Position numbers and translations under genes: made by a program. The notes under the pieces are model-generated. The model made no database searches. It had not been told where the DNA came from and was given only the letters and a program-made list of their open reading frames with translations. Positions 34,978 to 43,952 of a DNA stretch of 54,284 nt are shown here, piece after piece (positions within the stretch are counted from its first letter, which is position 1; each line of letters opens with the position of its first letter). This DNA is from Thioalkalivibrio versutus (GTDB taxonomy: Bacteria; Pseudomonadota; Gammaproteobacteria; Ectothiorhodospirales; Ectothiorhodospiraceae), in contig NZ_MVAR01000016.1 in assembly GCF_001999325.1 (NCBI RefSeq), positions 1,216 through 55,499 on the forward strand. Reading direction: 5' to 3'.

Positions 34978-35278
34978 GGTTTGTTCAGGCGGTCCGCCCT
35001 CTGACCGATGGCGTGCTGTGGATACCGCAATCGCCCGGAGGCCGGGGCGCCTACAGGGGGTTGCCTGGCAGCGCCGGGGATCGACCGGTCTTACCGCTGC
35101 GGGCATTTGCGGGCATGGCCGCGCGCCTCGCGACCCGCGCCGTGAAAACCTGAAGCGGCGCAGCAACTCGAGCCGATAGAGAGGGGGCCGGGACGCCAAG
35201 GTGTGGCAACGCACAGAACCCCGGAGCGACTGCACCGCAGCATGCAGTCTCATCCACTTGTCACGAAGGAAAGTCGCC

Positions 35279-36226
35279 ATGGCATCTGTCGAGCCCACTC
35301 TGGCGGGGCGTTCCGCCACATCGGGAATGCATGACCCATTCACCACGGACATCGGTAACGAGGCACGGCGCTCCGGCGTTTCCTGGGGCGCGGTGATCGC
35401 AGGCGCCGTGGTCGCTACGGCGCTGTCGCTCAGTTTTCTGCTCCTGGGCACGGGCCTGGGATTCTCGGCGGTCTCGCCGTGGGCCGGGGAAGGCGTGTCG
35501 GCCGAGGGCATCGGGTTCGCAAGCATCGTCTGGCTGATACTCGTGCACATCATCGCCGGCGCCATGGGCGGCTATCTGGCCGGCCGACTGCGCACCCAGT
35601 GGACCGATCTGCATACCGACGAAGTATTCTTCCGGGATACCGCACACGGCTTCCTCGTCTGGGCGCTTAGCGTGGTCGTCACGGCGGCTCTGCTCGTTTC
35701 CGCCTCCACGGCGATCATCGGCAGCACCGCCCAGGCCGGTGCTTCGGCTGTCGGGGCGGCGGCTACGACTGGCGGCGCTGCCATGATGGCAGGCGCTAAT
35801 GGGCAGACCGAAGGAGACGCCACCGGCCCGCTCGACTATTTCGCGGATATCTTGTTTCGCCCAGAGCGTGCCAGGGCGGCTCCCGACGCCGGCGCAACCG
35901 ACTCCGACAGAACCGCCATGCGCACCGAGGCGGTACGTATTCTCGCCCGCGGGTGGGACGATATGTCGGATGGCGACAGGGCGTATCTGGCGCAACTGAT
36001 CGCGCAGAACACCGGCGTCAGCCAGTCCCAGGCGGAGAACCGGATCCGCGAAGTCCAGGCGCAGATGGAGGAACTGGAAATGCAGGCGCGACAGGTGGCC
36101 GATGAGGCCCGAAGCGCGATGGCGAAACTTTCTCTGTGGACGTTCCTGGGACTGCTGATCGGGGCGTTCAGCGCCAGCTTCGCCGCCACGATCGGCGGTC
36201 GGCAGCGCGACAGCGTCCACTATTGA
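35279..36226 (+). CDS. Polytopic membrane protein of unknown function
   Basis: 315 aa. Membrane segments at about 37-60 (VSWGAVIAGAVVATALSLSF), 80-103 (IVWLILVHIIAGAMGGYLAG), 125-150 (LVWALSVVVTAALLVSASTA) and near the C-terminus (LWTFLGLLIGAFSASFAATI), with an acidic amphipathic stretch (about 215-280, possibly coiled coil) between the last two. The RRSGVSWGAVIAGA start and GGYLAGRLRT motif recur in a family sometimes called PhnA-like, without a proven role. Start set by AAGGA before the ATG. It is followed by a 23-codon membrane peptide gene and a shared terminator. Confidence 0.78.
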   Translation: MASVEPTLAGRSATSGMHDPFTTDIGNEARRSGVSWGAVIAGAVVATALSLSFLLLGTGLGFSAVSPWAGEGVSAEGIGFASIVWLILVHIIAGAMGGYLAGRLRTQWTDLHTDEVFFRDTAHGFLVWALSVVVTAALLVSASTAIIGSTAQAGASAVGAAATTGGAAMMAGANGQTEGDATGPLDYFADILFRPERARAAPDAGATDSDRTAMRTEAVRILARGWDDMSDGDRAYLAQLIAQNTGVSQSQAENRIREVQAQMEELEMQARQVADEARSAMAKLSLWTFLGLLIGAFSASFAATIGGRQRDSVHY

Positions 36227-36264
36227 ACCGTACAGATTGCTGCCAATCAGCGAGGTAGATCAAG

Positions 36265-36336
36265 ATGAAATTCATACTGCTTTGGTTTCTGGGCATCCCG
36301 ATTCCCGTCCTCATCCTGCTAGCCATCCTGCTTTAA
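36265..36336 (+). CDS. 23-residue membrane peptide
   Basis: MKFILLWFLGIPIPVLILLA then ILL and a stop. A single hydrophobic helix with an internal Pro pair, preceded by GAGG nine bases before the ATG and followed at once by an intrinsic terminator, 38 bases after the preceding membrane protein gene. Peptides of this size with IPIP-like centres occur widely in proteobacteria. The placement between gene and terminator supports a real small ORF. Confidence 0.6.
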   Translation: MKFILLWFLGIPIPVLILLAILL

Positions 36337-36343
36337 CGGCTGC

Positions 36344-36377
36344 GCGAGGCCCCCTGCTACAGGGGGCCTCGCCTTTT
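36344..36377 (+). terminator. Rho-independent terminator
   Basis: GCGAGGCCCCCT, five-base loop, AGGGGGCCTCGC and TTTT, just after the 23-codon ORF. Confidence 0.88.
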
Positions 36378-36632
36378 GCGAACCCCCGAAGCAATGATCA
36401 CTCTTCGAGGGATCCCCTTGGCGCAGCGCGCCCCAGGCCTGCACCGGTCTTGCACCTGAAGACCACCCGCGGCCCGCGGGACAAGACGTCGCATACGTGG
36501 CCGGTTACCGTAGAGTGACCGTACCGATGGGCCAATGCGGGGCCGGCTCCCGGCAAGGGACTCATTACCGGAGACGGGACCCCGAAAATTGAGTGCGGAT
36601 AAACCCTCGGCAATACGTGGATCGGAAGGCAT

Positions 36633-37169
36633 TTGAAAGACAACCCCCTGCCGTTTTGCCCCTCTTCTGCCTGGTGGCTGACCGCATGGCTGGCCGGCGG
36701 GATGTTGCTTGCTGGCTGTGTCGGCGGGCCGCCATCGGCGGAGCCACCCGTCGCCACGGGGGCCGCGCCGCAGGAGCAGCCCGCCGCCGCGGCAGACGGA
36801 CCCGCGGAGGGCTTCGCCAGCCTCCGGGACGAGATCCACTACTACCTCGAACGCCTGTCGGATCGCGCGTTCACCGAGACCTACGGGGGCGAGGAGCATC
36901 CGCGTACCTGGTACACCGCGGCCGAGGCGCTCGGCCGGATCGGTGCGCCGGCGGTCCCGCATCTCGTGCCCTACCTCGATTCCGATGACCCGTGGGAACT
37001 GAAACTGGCGCTGTACGCCCTGATGCTGGCTTCGCAGGATCCGGCGGTGACCTCGCAAACTGGCGGCGAGTACATCCGCCTGGGGACCGTCCTCGACGAA
37101 CGCGAGAACGTGGCCAACCGGGCCCTCGCCCGCGACTGGTGGGAACGCTGGGGCCACCTCTGGGATTAG
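36633..37169 (+). CDS. Lipoprotein with HEAT-like helices
   Basis: 178 aa from a TTG start. Signal peptide with lipobox LLAGC (WLTAWLAGGMLLAGC); a Pro/Ala-rich linker; then helical repeats (WYTAAEALGRIGAPAVPHLV, YLDSDDPWELKLALYALMLA) of HEAT or PBS-lyase type. Probably outer-membrane anchored on the periplasmic side. The start is uncertain because the GGAAGG ribosome site is very close to the TTG. No function is recognised. Convergent with the TPR gene. Confidence 0.7.
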   Translation: MKDNPLPFCPSSAWWLTAWLAGGMLLAGCVGGPPSAEPPVATGAAPQEQPAAAADGPAEGFASLRDEIHYYLERLSDRAFTETYGGEEHPRTWYTAAEALGRIGAPAVPHLVPYLDSDDPWELKLALYALMLASQDPAVTSQTGGEYIRLGTVLDERENVANRALARDWWERWGHLWD

Positions 37170-37295
37170 CAAGCGCATCCGCGCTCGAACGAGCAACACG
37201 GCACGGGTGACGAAGCGCTTACTGGATAGACGATACGGGACCGACATGGCAACGCCCCCGCCAGGGTCAGCGCGACGCGGTGTCCGACACACGCA

Positions 37296-38951
37296 TCAAC
37301 GCACAACACGCGTTCGGCAAGCGCAGGAGGCCCGAATGGGAATATCGGCGCGGGCAGTGGCAAGGTCCAGGCGCTGCTTGATGATGGTGGCCTCCTCGTT
37401 GCGTCCGAGGCGCATCAGGCACTCGTGGTAGCCGTGCAGCGCCCAGACGTTATCCAGATGCTGGTACGGCCGCGGTAGCGCGGGGTCAAAGCCGAGGTCC
37501 TCACGGTATAGCTGCGCTGCCGCCGCGACCTCGCCCTGTTCCAGAAGCAACGCGCCACAGGCGTGGCGAGTCGGCTGCATCCACCCCCAGGGTTCGTCAA
37601 AGGGAAGCCCATCGTCCTGCTTGATGGCCTGGCGCAGGAAGGCGAAGGCCTCGTCGTAGTTGGCCTTGCGGTACTCCAGCTCTCCGTTCAGCATCGCACG
37701 GGCGATCGCGAGAATATCGCGGCAGCGATTGTTGAACAGGTAGCGAGTGTCGGGCATGCATGCCGCGGCGGCCTCGAAGCGCACGCGCTGTTCCTCACCC
37801 TCCTCGATGCGACCGGTGGCGGCGTTGGCCACGCCCTTCGCGTAGTGGGTCAGCGCGGTGCTGAACGCATACAGCTCGGGGTCGGCAGGCAGCGGGGTGT
37901 CGATCAATTCCTGCCAGCGCCCGAACCGCACCATTACGTGCAGGTGCATCGGCACGAAGGACTCCAGCCAGTCGGCCATTGGTGGCGATTCGATCCGCAG
38001 AAGGGCCTCCGGAATGGTGGCGCGCAACCCCTCCGCTGCCTCGCACGCGTCAGTATATCGGCCTTGGAACATCGCGCCGTACAGCTTGAAGTGGTAGTTG
38101 TGAGAGCGGTAAAGGGTGTAGAAATTGATGGCGCCTTCGCGCTCCAGATACTTGCTGTCGGCCGCGATTGCCTCATTGTTGATCCGCACCACGTTGTCGT
38201 ACTGACCGCACAGCACGTCGATGTGCGAGGCCATGTGTTGGAGGTGGCCCGCGTCCGGCACCAACCCACGCAGCCGGTCGCAAACCCGCAGGGCGCGCTC
38301 CGGGTGCGGCGACATCTCCATCAGGTGTACGTAGTAGTGGAGGATGCCGGGGTGCCTGCGCGCCTCTTCGCGATAGAGCGCAGTCTCCAGCACCTCGGTG
38401 GCCTCGACCGTGCTGGCACCTTCCGCCGGGGCGTTGGCCTTCAGGTCCCACAACTGCCAGGGAGTGCGGTTCAGCAGGGCCTCGGCAAACAGGGCCACCA
38501 CATCGAGGTCTTCGCCGTGTTCGCGGTACACCGCGCGCATGGCATCGGCGTAGTCGTCATTCCAGCGCTCGAGTGCACCCACAGCTGGCGGCTCTGCCGT
38601 CTGGCAGCGCACCTGCAGCGCGTTGATCAGCGCCTGCTCCACCGGACTGCTGGTGGCAGCCTGCTGCGCCCGGGCCAGTGCCGTCGATCCGCGTGACAGG
38701 GAGTCTGCCAGCTCCGAATCGGCGAACGCCTCCCACGGCTTGTTGTAGTTCGGGCCAAGCGCCCAGGCGATGCCCCACCACGCCATCGCGCACTCGGGGT
38801 CATGCTCAATGGCCGTTTCGAAGCAACGGATGGCCTCCTCGTGGTTGAATCCATAGCCCCACAAGAGCCCGCGATTGAACCAGAGCCGAGCCTCCGGCGA
38901 CGGTGAAGAAATACCCCGACGGTAGGGCCCAAGGTCGTAATAGCGTTTCAT
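37296..38951 (-). CDS. Tetratricopeptide repeat protein
   Basis: 551 aa soluble helical protein. TPR units are clear at both ends: LWFNRGLLWGYGFNHEEAIR with CFETAIEHDPECAMAWWGIA at the start, and LYREDLGFDPALPRPYQHLD with YHECLMRLGRNEEA near the end. The middle carries HMASHIDVLCGQYDNVVRIN, typical of a family of stand-alone TPR proteins whose partners are unknown. No signal peptide. Full length, no disruption. Confidence 0.85.
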   Translation of the reverse strand: MKRYYDLGPYRRGISSPSPEARLWFNRGLLWGYGFNHEEAIRCFETAIEHDPECAMAWWGIAWALGPNYNKPWEAFADSELADSLSRGSTALARAQQAATSSPVEQALINALQVRCQTAEPPAVGALERWNDDYADAMRAVYREHGEDLDVVALFAEALLNRTPWQLWDLKANAPAEGASTVEATEVLETALYREEARRHPGILHYYVHLMEMSPHPERALRVCDRLRGLVPDAGHLQHMASHIDVLCGQYDNVVRINNEAIAADSKYLEREGAINFYTLYRSHNYHFKLYGAMFQGRYTDACEAAEGLRATIPEALLRIESPPMADWLESFVPMHLHVMVRFGRWQELIDTPLPADPELYAFSTALTHYAKGVANAATGRIEEGEEQRVRFEAAAACMPDTRYLFNNRCRDILAIARAMLNGELEYRKANYDEAFAFLRQAIKQDDGLPFDEPWGWMQPTRHACGALLLEQGEVAAAAQLYREDLGFDPALPRPYQHLDNVWALHGYHECLMRLGRNEEATIIKQRLDLATARADIPIRASCACRTRVVR

Positions 38952-39130
38952 GATCCGCCTCCAACATCGTTCCGGATCATTACTTCAGATCATAGGCAGA
39001 AGAGACCCGAGCTGCTGCCGGTAGACGCCGGGCCGGAAGAAGGCGAATGCCACGGGTGGCTCCCGGATCGAATCTTGGCCGTTGCCTCTCCCTGCGCGAC
39101 CGTAAGGAGACCAACTTCGTGGCACTTCGG

Positions 39131-39167
39131 CCGATTGCCACGACCTCTGCGAGGCCTCGCAATGACG
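39131..39167. repeat. R2 repeat, copy 10
   Basis: CCGATTGCCACGACCTCTGC GAGGCCTCGCAATGACG, in the 38952-39321 gap. No gene is seen in that gap. Confidence 0.85.
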
Positions 39168-39321
39168 TTGCCCTGGCGTTTCGGCACGTGGGGAGATGAG
39201 CGCCCTGCCCTCGCCATCCGGGGCTTGTTGGGCCATGCTCCATGCTGCGGGCAGATGAAGACGGGGCCCGTGTCGCGGCGCCGGGCAGGAGCCGTTACCT
39301 CGAACGACAAGGAGCATGCGC

Positions 39322-39705
39322 ATGAACCTGGAGAAGGTGATCTTCGGCTTTTTCATCATCCTGGCGTTCACGCTGAACTTCGGGTTCTTTCTCGGCGAGA
39401 TCGATGATCCGGCGCACCACAATGTGTACGAGCTGTTCGCAGCCATCGTGGTAAACGTCATCGCGACGGCCCTGAAGCTGGGGGACCGGACGCAGACCGG
39501 GGCGTTGCTGCTGGCCAGTTCGCTGGTCGCGGTGCTGCAGTTGATCGCGGCCGCGGCGGTATGGGCCTATGCGAGCCACGTGCATGCCGGGGGCATGGAT
39601 GCGATGTTCATGGCCAGCATCGTCTCCCTGGCGGGCGGGGCCATGGTGGCCAACCTGATCTCCGTGCTGCTGCTGATCGCGGATACGGTGGCGCTGCGCC
39701 GCTGA
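39322..39705 (+). CDS. DUF6394-like membrane protein
   Basis: 127 aa, four hydrophobic helices: VIFGFFIILAFTLNFGFFLG, VYELFAAIVVNVIATALKLG, TGALLLASSLVAVLQLIAAA and MASIVSLAGGAMVANLISVL. It matches the small membrane proteins (DUF6394) usually encoded just upstream of potassium channel genes. The second of two ATGs is chosen because GGAG lies seven bases before it and only one base before the first. It lies 33 bases before the channel gene, so an operon and a functional link are likely. Confidence 0.82.
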   Translation: MNLEKVIFGFFIILAFTLNFGFFLGEIDDPAHHNVYELFAAIVVNVIATALKLGDRTQTGALLLASSLVAVLQLIAAAAVWAYASHVHAGGMDAMFMASIVSLAGGAMVANLISVLLLIADTVALRR

Positions 39706-39738
39706 CGGCGGCCGCGAGCGCTACAGACACCACGAGCC

Positions 39739-41457
39739 GTGGGGCCCACGATCAACAAGGTGCTGTTCCTGTTCCTGCGGCGCATGCGGGCACCCCTGCT
39801 TGCGCTGACGGCGGCCTACGCGATCTCCGTTCTCGGCCTGGTGCTGATACCCGGCGTGGACGATCAGGGGGAGCCCTGGCGCATGGATTTCTTCCATGCG
39901 TTCTACTTCGTGACCTACATGGCCACCACCATCGGCTTCGGCGAGATCCCCCACGCCTTCACCGAGGCGCAGAGGATGTGGACGGTGTTTGCCGTTTACC
40001 TGTCGGTGGTGGCCTGGCTGTATGCGATCGGCAAGATCCTTGCACTGATCCAGGACCCGGCCTTCCGCCTGGCCGTCAGCCAGCATGCGTTCGACCGCAC
40101 GATCCGCAAGCTGCAGCGACCGTTCCATATCGTGTGCGGTTATGGCGACACCGGGGCCCTGGTGGTGCGTTCCCTGCTCGGGCGCAATGGCTTTGCCGTG
40201 GTGATCGACCAGAACCCGGACCGCATCAACGAGCTGGTCCTGGAGGATTACCCGCTGCAGATCCCCGGTCTGTGCGCGGATGCCAGCATCGCCAATCGCC
40301 TGCTCGATGCCGGGCTCCTCAACCCACACTGCCAGGGTGTGGTGGCGCTGACCAGCGACGATGCGGTGAACCTGCGGATCGCCATTGCCGCCAAACTTCT
40401 CAACCCGGAGCGCCCCGTGATCTGCCGTGCCGAGAGCCACGACACAGAGAAGAACATGGCCTCGTTCGGGACTGACCAGATCATCAACCCGTTCGACATC
40501 TTCGGCCAGCGCCTCGCCCTCGCGCTGCATTCCCCCGCGCATCACCTGTTGCACGAGTGGCTTGGGAGTATCCCCGGGAGCCCGCTGCCGATGCCGATCG
40601 ACCCGCCCTGCGGTCGCTGGATCCTGTGCGGCTTCGGGCGCTTCGGCAAGGCCGTGCATGCCGGGCTGATCCAGGAGGGCGTGGAGGTAACCCTGGTGGA
40701 AACGGACCCCGAGGGCGCGGACTGTCCGCCCGACTGCATCAAGGGCCGCGGCACCGAGGCGGACACCCTGCACGAGGCCGGCATCGAGAGCGCCTCCGGG
40801 ATCGTGGCCGGAACCGGCCGCGACGACTACAACCTGTCCATCGTGATGACCGCGCGCGAGCTGAACCCGGAGCTGTTCATGGTCGGACGCCAGAACCGCG
40901 AGTGCGATTCGCTCCTGTTCGCGGCGGCCGACCTGCCGCTGGTGATGCGCCACGACCGGGTGATCGCCGAGGCGATCCTGGCCCATCTGACCTCGCCGCT
41001 CCTGCCGCGCTTCCTGGAACTGAGCCGCAACCAGACAACCGACTGGGCGAACGAGCGAGTCAGCTCCATCACGGCCGTGGTCGGCGACCGTGTGCCGGCC
41101 ATCTGGACCGAGCAACTGGATGAGGGGACAGCCCCGGCCCTCCTTGCCCATCTGGAGCAGGAGCCGGTGACCCTGGGCCAGTTGCTACGCGCCGACCATC
41201 CCGTGCGCCAGCGACACGCCTGCATTGTGCTGCTACTACGGCGCGAAGCCGGAGGCGAGGATATCCTCGCGCCCGACGACAACACGCCCCTGCAACCCGG
41301 CGACCACCTGCTGTTCTGCGGCCGCTTCGCGAGCGCCCTCACGATCTCCCACACCCTGCGCGACCCCCACGCCCTGCGCTACCTGCTGACCGGCGAAGAT
41401 ACCCCCGAAGGCTGGATCTGCCGTGCCCTCCGCGCGGCCCGCAGACAACCGGCCTGA
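39739..41457 (+). CDS. Potassium channel protein with two RCK/TrkA-N domains
   Basis: 572 aa. Two membrane helices flank a pore loop with filter T63-T-I-G-F-G-E69 (the TxGFGE variant of TVGYG). Then follow two NAD-binding TrkA-N domains: FHIVCGYGDTGALVVRSL (about residue 133) and RWILCGFGRFGKAVHAGL (about 292), each with acidic strand ends (VVIDQNP; TLVETDP), and a C-terminal TrkA-C-like part (EDILAPDDNTPLQPGDHLLF). GTG start. Family role: ligand-gated K+ conductance of the inner membrane, relevant to osmotic or pH homeostasis. In an operon with the DUF6394 gene. Confidence 0.92.
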   Translation: MGPTINKVLFLFLRRMRAPLLALTAAYAISVLGLVLIPGVDDQGEPWRMDFFHAFYFVTYMATTIGFGEIPHAFTEAQRMWTVFAVYLSVVAWLYAIGKILALIQDPAFRLAVSQHAFDRTIRKLQRPFHIVCGYGDTGALVVRSLLGRNGFAVVIDQNPDRINELVLEDYPLQIPGLCADASIANRLLDAGLLNPHCQGVVALTSDDAVNLRIAIAAKLLNPERPVICRAESHDTEKNMASFGTDQIINPFDIFGQRLALALHSPAHHLLHEWLGSIPGSPLPMPIDPPCGRWILCGFGRFGKAVHAGLIQEGVEVTLVETDPEGADCPPDCIKGRGTEADTLHEAGIESASGIVAGTGRDDYNLSIVMTARELNPELFMVGRQNRECDSLLFAAADLPLVMRHDRVIAEAILAHLTSPLLPRFLELSRNQTTDWANERVSSITAVVGDRVPAIWTEQLDEGTAPALLAHLEQEPVTLGQLLRADHPVRQRHACIVLLLRREAGGEDILAPDDNTPLQPGDHLLFCGRFASALTISHTLRDPHALRYLLTGEDTPEGWICRALRAARRQPA

Positions 41458-41551
41458 GGCACGCAAGGCAGACCCGCCAACACGCAAGTCCGTAAACGCG
41501 CATCGACAGAGGCAAACGATTGGGGACCGATACCGTTCCGCCCCCACACCC

Positions 41552-41650
41552 GGTCATCCCGGACACCGCAAAGCGGTGAGCCGGGACCTCCCCGCCCGGG
41601 CTCTTCAACCCGGAGATCCCGGCTCTGCGCTGCGCTCTGGCCTGGATGAC
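41552..41650. repeat. R1-type repeat, copy 7
   Basis: GTCATCCCGGACACCGCAAA GCGGTGAGCCGGGA ... GGAGATCCCGGCTCTGCGCT ... GGATGAC. The flanks on both sides (about 41500-41551 and 41651-41690) also resemble those of copy 8. The 41458-41840 gap shows no gene. Confidence 0.82.
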
Positions 41651-41840
41651 GGGATGTGTTTTGTCACGAGTGACCGTGCCAGGTGTTGCCTTACCCCCAA
41701 CGAAGCTAATCGGCGCCCAGGCCACGAGTGAAAAAGAGGTGGCCCCGCGGTTCCAGGCGTTGTTCGTGGCGGACCGAAGGCTCCCGGCATAATGCCCGCG
41801 CAGCAATCAGGAACGACCGCTGAACAAGGTAGACCGTCCG

Positions 41841-43952
41841 ATGGCGACCGTGAAAAGTACCTGTTACGAGTGCGATGCCAACTGTGCCATCGACGTCACC
41901 CTGGACGCCGTCGGCGAGCCGGTCGCCATTGACGGCCCCGACTGCCCGCGCTGCTACGTCCAGCTCGACCGGCGCAACCATCCGGAGCGCTTGCTGTACC
42001 CGCTGCGGCGAACGGGCCCGCGCGGCAGCGGCCAGTTCGAGCGCATCTCCTGGGACGAGGCACTGGACACCATCGCCGAGCGCCTGCGCGCCACCCGCGA
42101 GGAACACGGGGCCCCGGCGGCGGCCTTCTTCGCCGGCTATACCAAGGAGGCCCGGCCGCAGCTCCAGCGCCTGGCACATGCCTTCGGCTCGCCCAACTAC
42201 CTGACCGAGAGTGGCTGCTGCTTCTCCTCCACCAAGGTGGCGGAGGAGGTGACCTTCGGCACCAAGATCAAGACCTCCTCCACCGTCGCCTCGGATGCCA
42301 CCCGCTGCCTGCTGGTGTGGTCCACCAACCCGCGCGGTTCCATCCCGCCGTTCCACCAGCACCCCCTGGCTGAGGCCCGCCCGGGCTGCGCGACCGTGGT
42401 GGTCGACCCGCGGGTGACCCCGCTGGCGGAGCAGGCCGAGGTGCACCTGCAGATCCGCCCGGGTACCGATGGCGCGCTGGCGCTGGGCATGCATTACCTG
42501 ATCTTCGAAAACGGCTGGCAGGACCAGGCCTTCCTCGACGAATGGGGCAGCGGCGTGCAGGCCTTCCGCGACTACGTGGGCGAATTCCCGCCGGAGCGTG
42601 TCGCACAGATCTGCGGCATCGACGCGGCCGATCTGCGCCGCGCCGCCGAGCTCTATGCCGCCAACGCGCCGGCGCAGATCATGCTCTCGCCCACCGCCAC
42701 CGTGCAGCACAGCAATGGCTTCCAGAACCACCGCGCGGTGATCCTGCTGGCCGCGGTGACCGGCAACATCGACCGCGAGGGCGGCAACCGCTTCTTCAAC
42801 GACAAGGTCACACCCAGGCCCATCGACCTGTTCGACCACTGCAAGCAGAACCTCCCGCCGCGCATCGGCGACGAGACCTTTCCGGTGTGGACGGCCCACT
42901 GGCCGGCGGCACAGAGCATGCTGCTGCCGGATGCCATCCTCGAGGGGCAGCCACAGCCGGTTCGCGCCCTGCTGGCGATGGGCATCAACACCGCGATGTG
43001 GCCGAACTCCAGGCGCATGGAGCAGGCACTGGGCGCGCTGGATTTCTTCGCCGCGTCGGACTTCTTCCACAACCCGGCCACGCGCATGGCCGACATCGTG
43101 CTGCCGGCCGCCACCAGCCTGGAACGCGCGGCGCTGATCGCCTACCCCGGCTGCAACTTCCGCGGCGAACTGCGCTACCGCCACGCCGCCGTTGCCCCGC
43201 GCGGCGAGGCGCGCCCGGATGGCGAGGTATTCCTGGAGCTGGGTGTGCGCCTGGGCATGGGAGAGCAGTTCTGGAACGGCGACCTGGAGGCCAGCTGGGC
43301 CGAGGCCGCCGAGGGCATCCCCGAGACCATCCGCGAGCAGGTCTACAATGACCCGGACGGGGTCACCGTGTTCGCCAAGGCGCTGGACGACATGCTCGAG
43401 TACGGCTTCGAGGAAGGCGACCGCCAGTACCGGATCAACGGGTTTCGCACGGTCAGCGGCAAGGTGGAGTTCGACGCCGCGGAACTGCGCGCGGCCGGGC
43501 ACGACGGCCTGCCGGTCTACCGTGAACCGGCGGAGAGCCCGGTTTCCACGCCGGAGCTCGCCCGCGACTATCCGCTGGTGCTGACCAGCGGCGCCCGCCA
43601 CAAGCACGCCACCCACTCGCAGCACCAGCAGCTGGAGCGCATGCGCCGGGCGATGCCGGAGCCGCTGGTGGAGTTGCACCCGATGGATGCCGCCGCGCGC
43701 GGGATCGTCAACGGCGACACGGTAGAGGTGCGCTCGCCACGTGGGCGCGTGGCGTTCGTGGCCAAGGTCACGGACCGCATCAAGCCCGGCGTGGCCCACT
43801 GCCAGCACGGCTGGAACCACGCCAACGTGAACGAACTGACCGACGACCGCTCGCTGGACCCGATCAGCGGGTTTCCCGCGTTCAAGTCGCTGCTGTGCGA
43901 GGTGGAGCGCCTGGCGGCGGGCCACGCAAAACGCCAAGCGGAGGCCGGGTAG
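41841..43952 (+). CDS. Molybdopterin-dependent oxidoreductase with N-terminal [4Fe-4S] site
   Basis: 703 aa. The N-terminal cluster motif is C8-x2-C11-x3-C15 with C35 or C38 as the fourth ligand. Next come the molybdopterin-binding segments (VASDATRCLLVWSTNPRGSI, VVDPRVTPLAEQAEVHLQIR, GTDGALALGMHYLI) and a C-terminal MopB dinucleotide-binding domain (LVLTSGARHKHATHSQHQQL). C126-C127 in TESGCCFSS is at the position that often supplies the metal ligand. No Tat signal, so cytoplasmic. It belongs to the DMSO reductase/formate dehydrogenase superfamily, but the substrate cannot be named. Its stop codon overlaps the GTG of the next gene, so the two are translationally coupled. Confidence 0.88.
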   Translation: MATVKSTCYECDANCAIDVTLDAVGEPVAIDGPDCPRCYVQLDRRNHPERLLYPLRRTGPRGSGQFERISWDEALDTIAERLRATREEHGAPAAAFFAGYTKEARPQLQRLAHAFGSPNYLTESGCCFSSTKVAEEVTFGTKIKTSSTVASDATRCLLVWSTNPRGSIPPFHQHPLAEARPGCATVVVDPRVTPLAEQAEVHLQIRPGTDGALALGMHYLIFENGWQDQAFLDEWGSGVQAFRDYVGEFPPERVAQICGIDAADLRRAAELYAANAPAQIMLSPTATVQHSNGFQNHRAVILLAAVTGNIDREGGNRFFNDKVTPRPIDLFDHCKQNLPPRIGDETFPVWTAHWPAAQSMLLPDAILEGQPQPVRALLAMGINTAMWPNSRRMEQALGALDFFAASDFFHNPATRMADIVLPAATSLERAALIAYPGCNFRGELRYRHAAVAPRGEARPDGEVFLELGVRLGMGEQFWNGDLEASWAEAAEGIPETIREQVYNDPDGVTVFAKALDDMLEYGFEEGDRQYRINGFRTVSGKVEFDAAELRAAGHDGLPVYREPAESPVSTPELARDYPLVLTSGARHKHATHSQHQQLERMRRAMPEPLVELHPMDAAARGIVNGDTVEVRSPRGRVAFVAKVTDRIKPGVAHCQHGWNHANVNELTDDRSLDPISGFPAFKSLLCEVERLAAGHAKRQAEAG

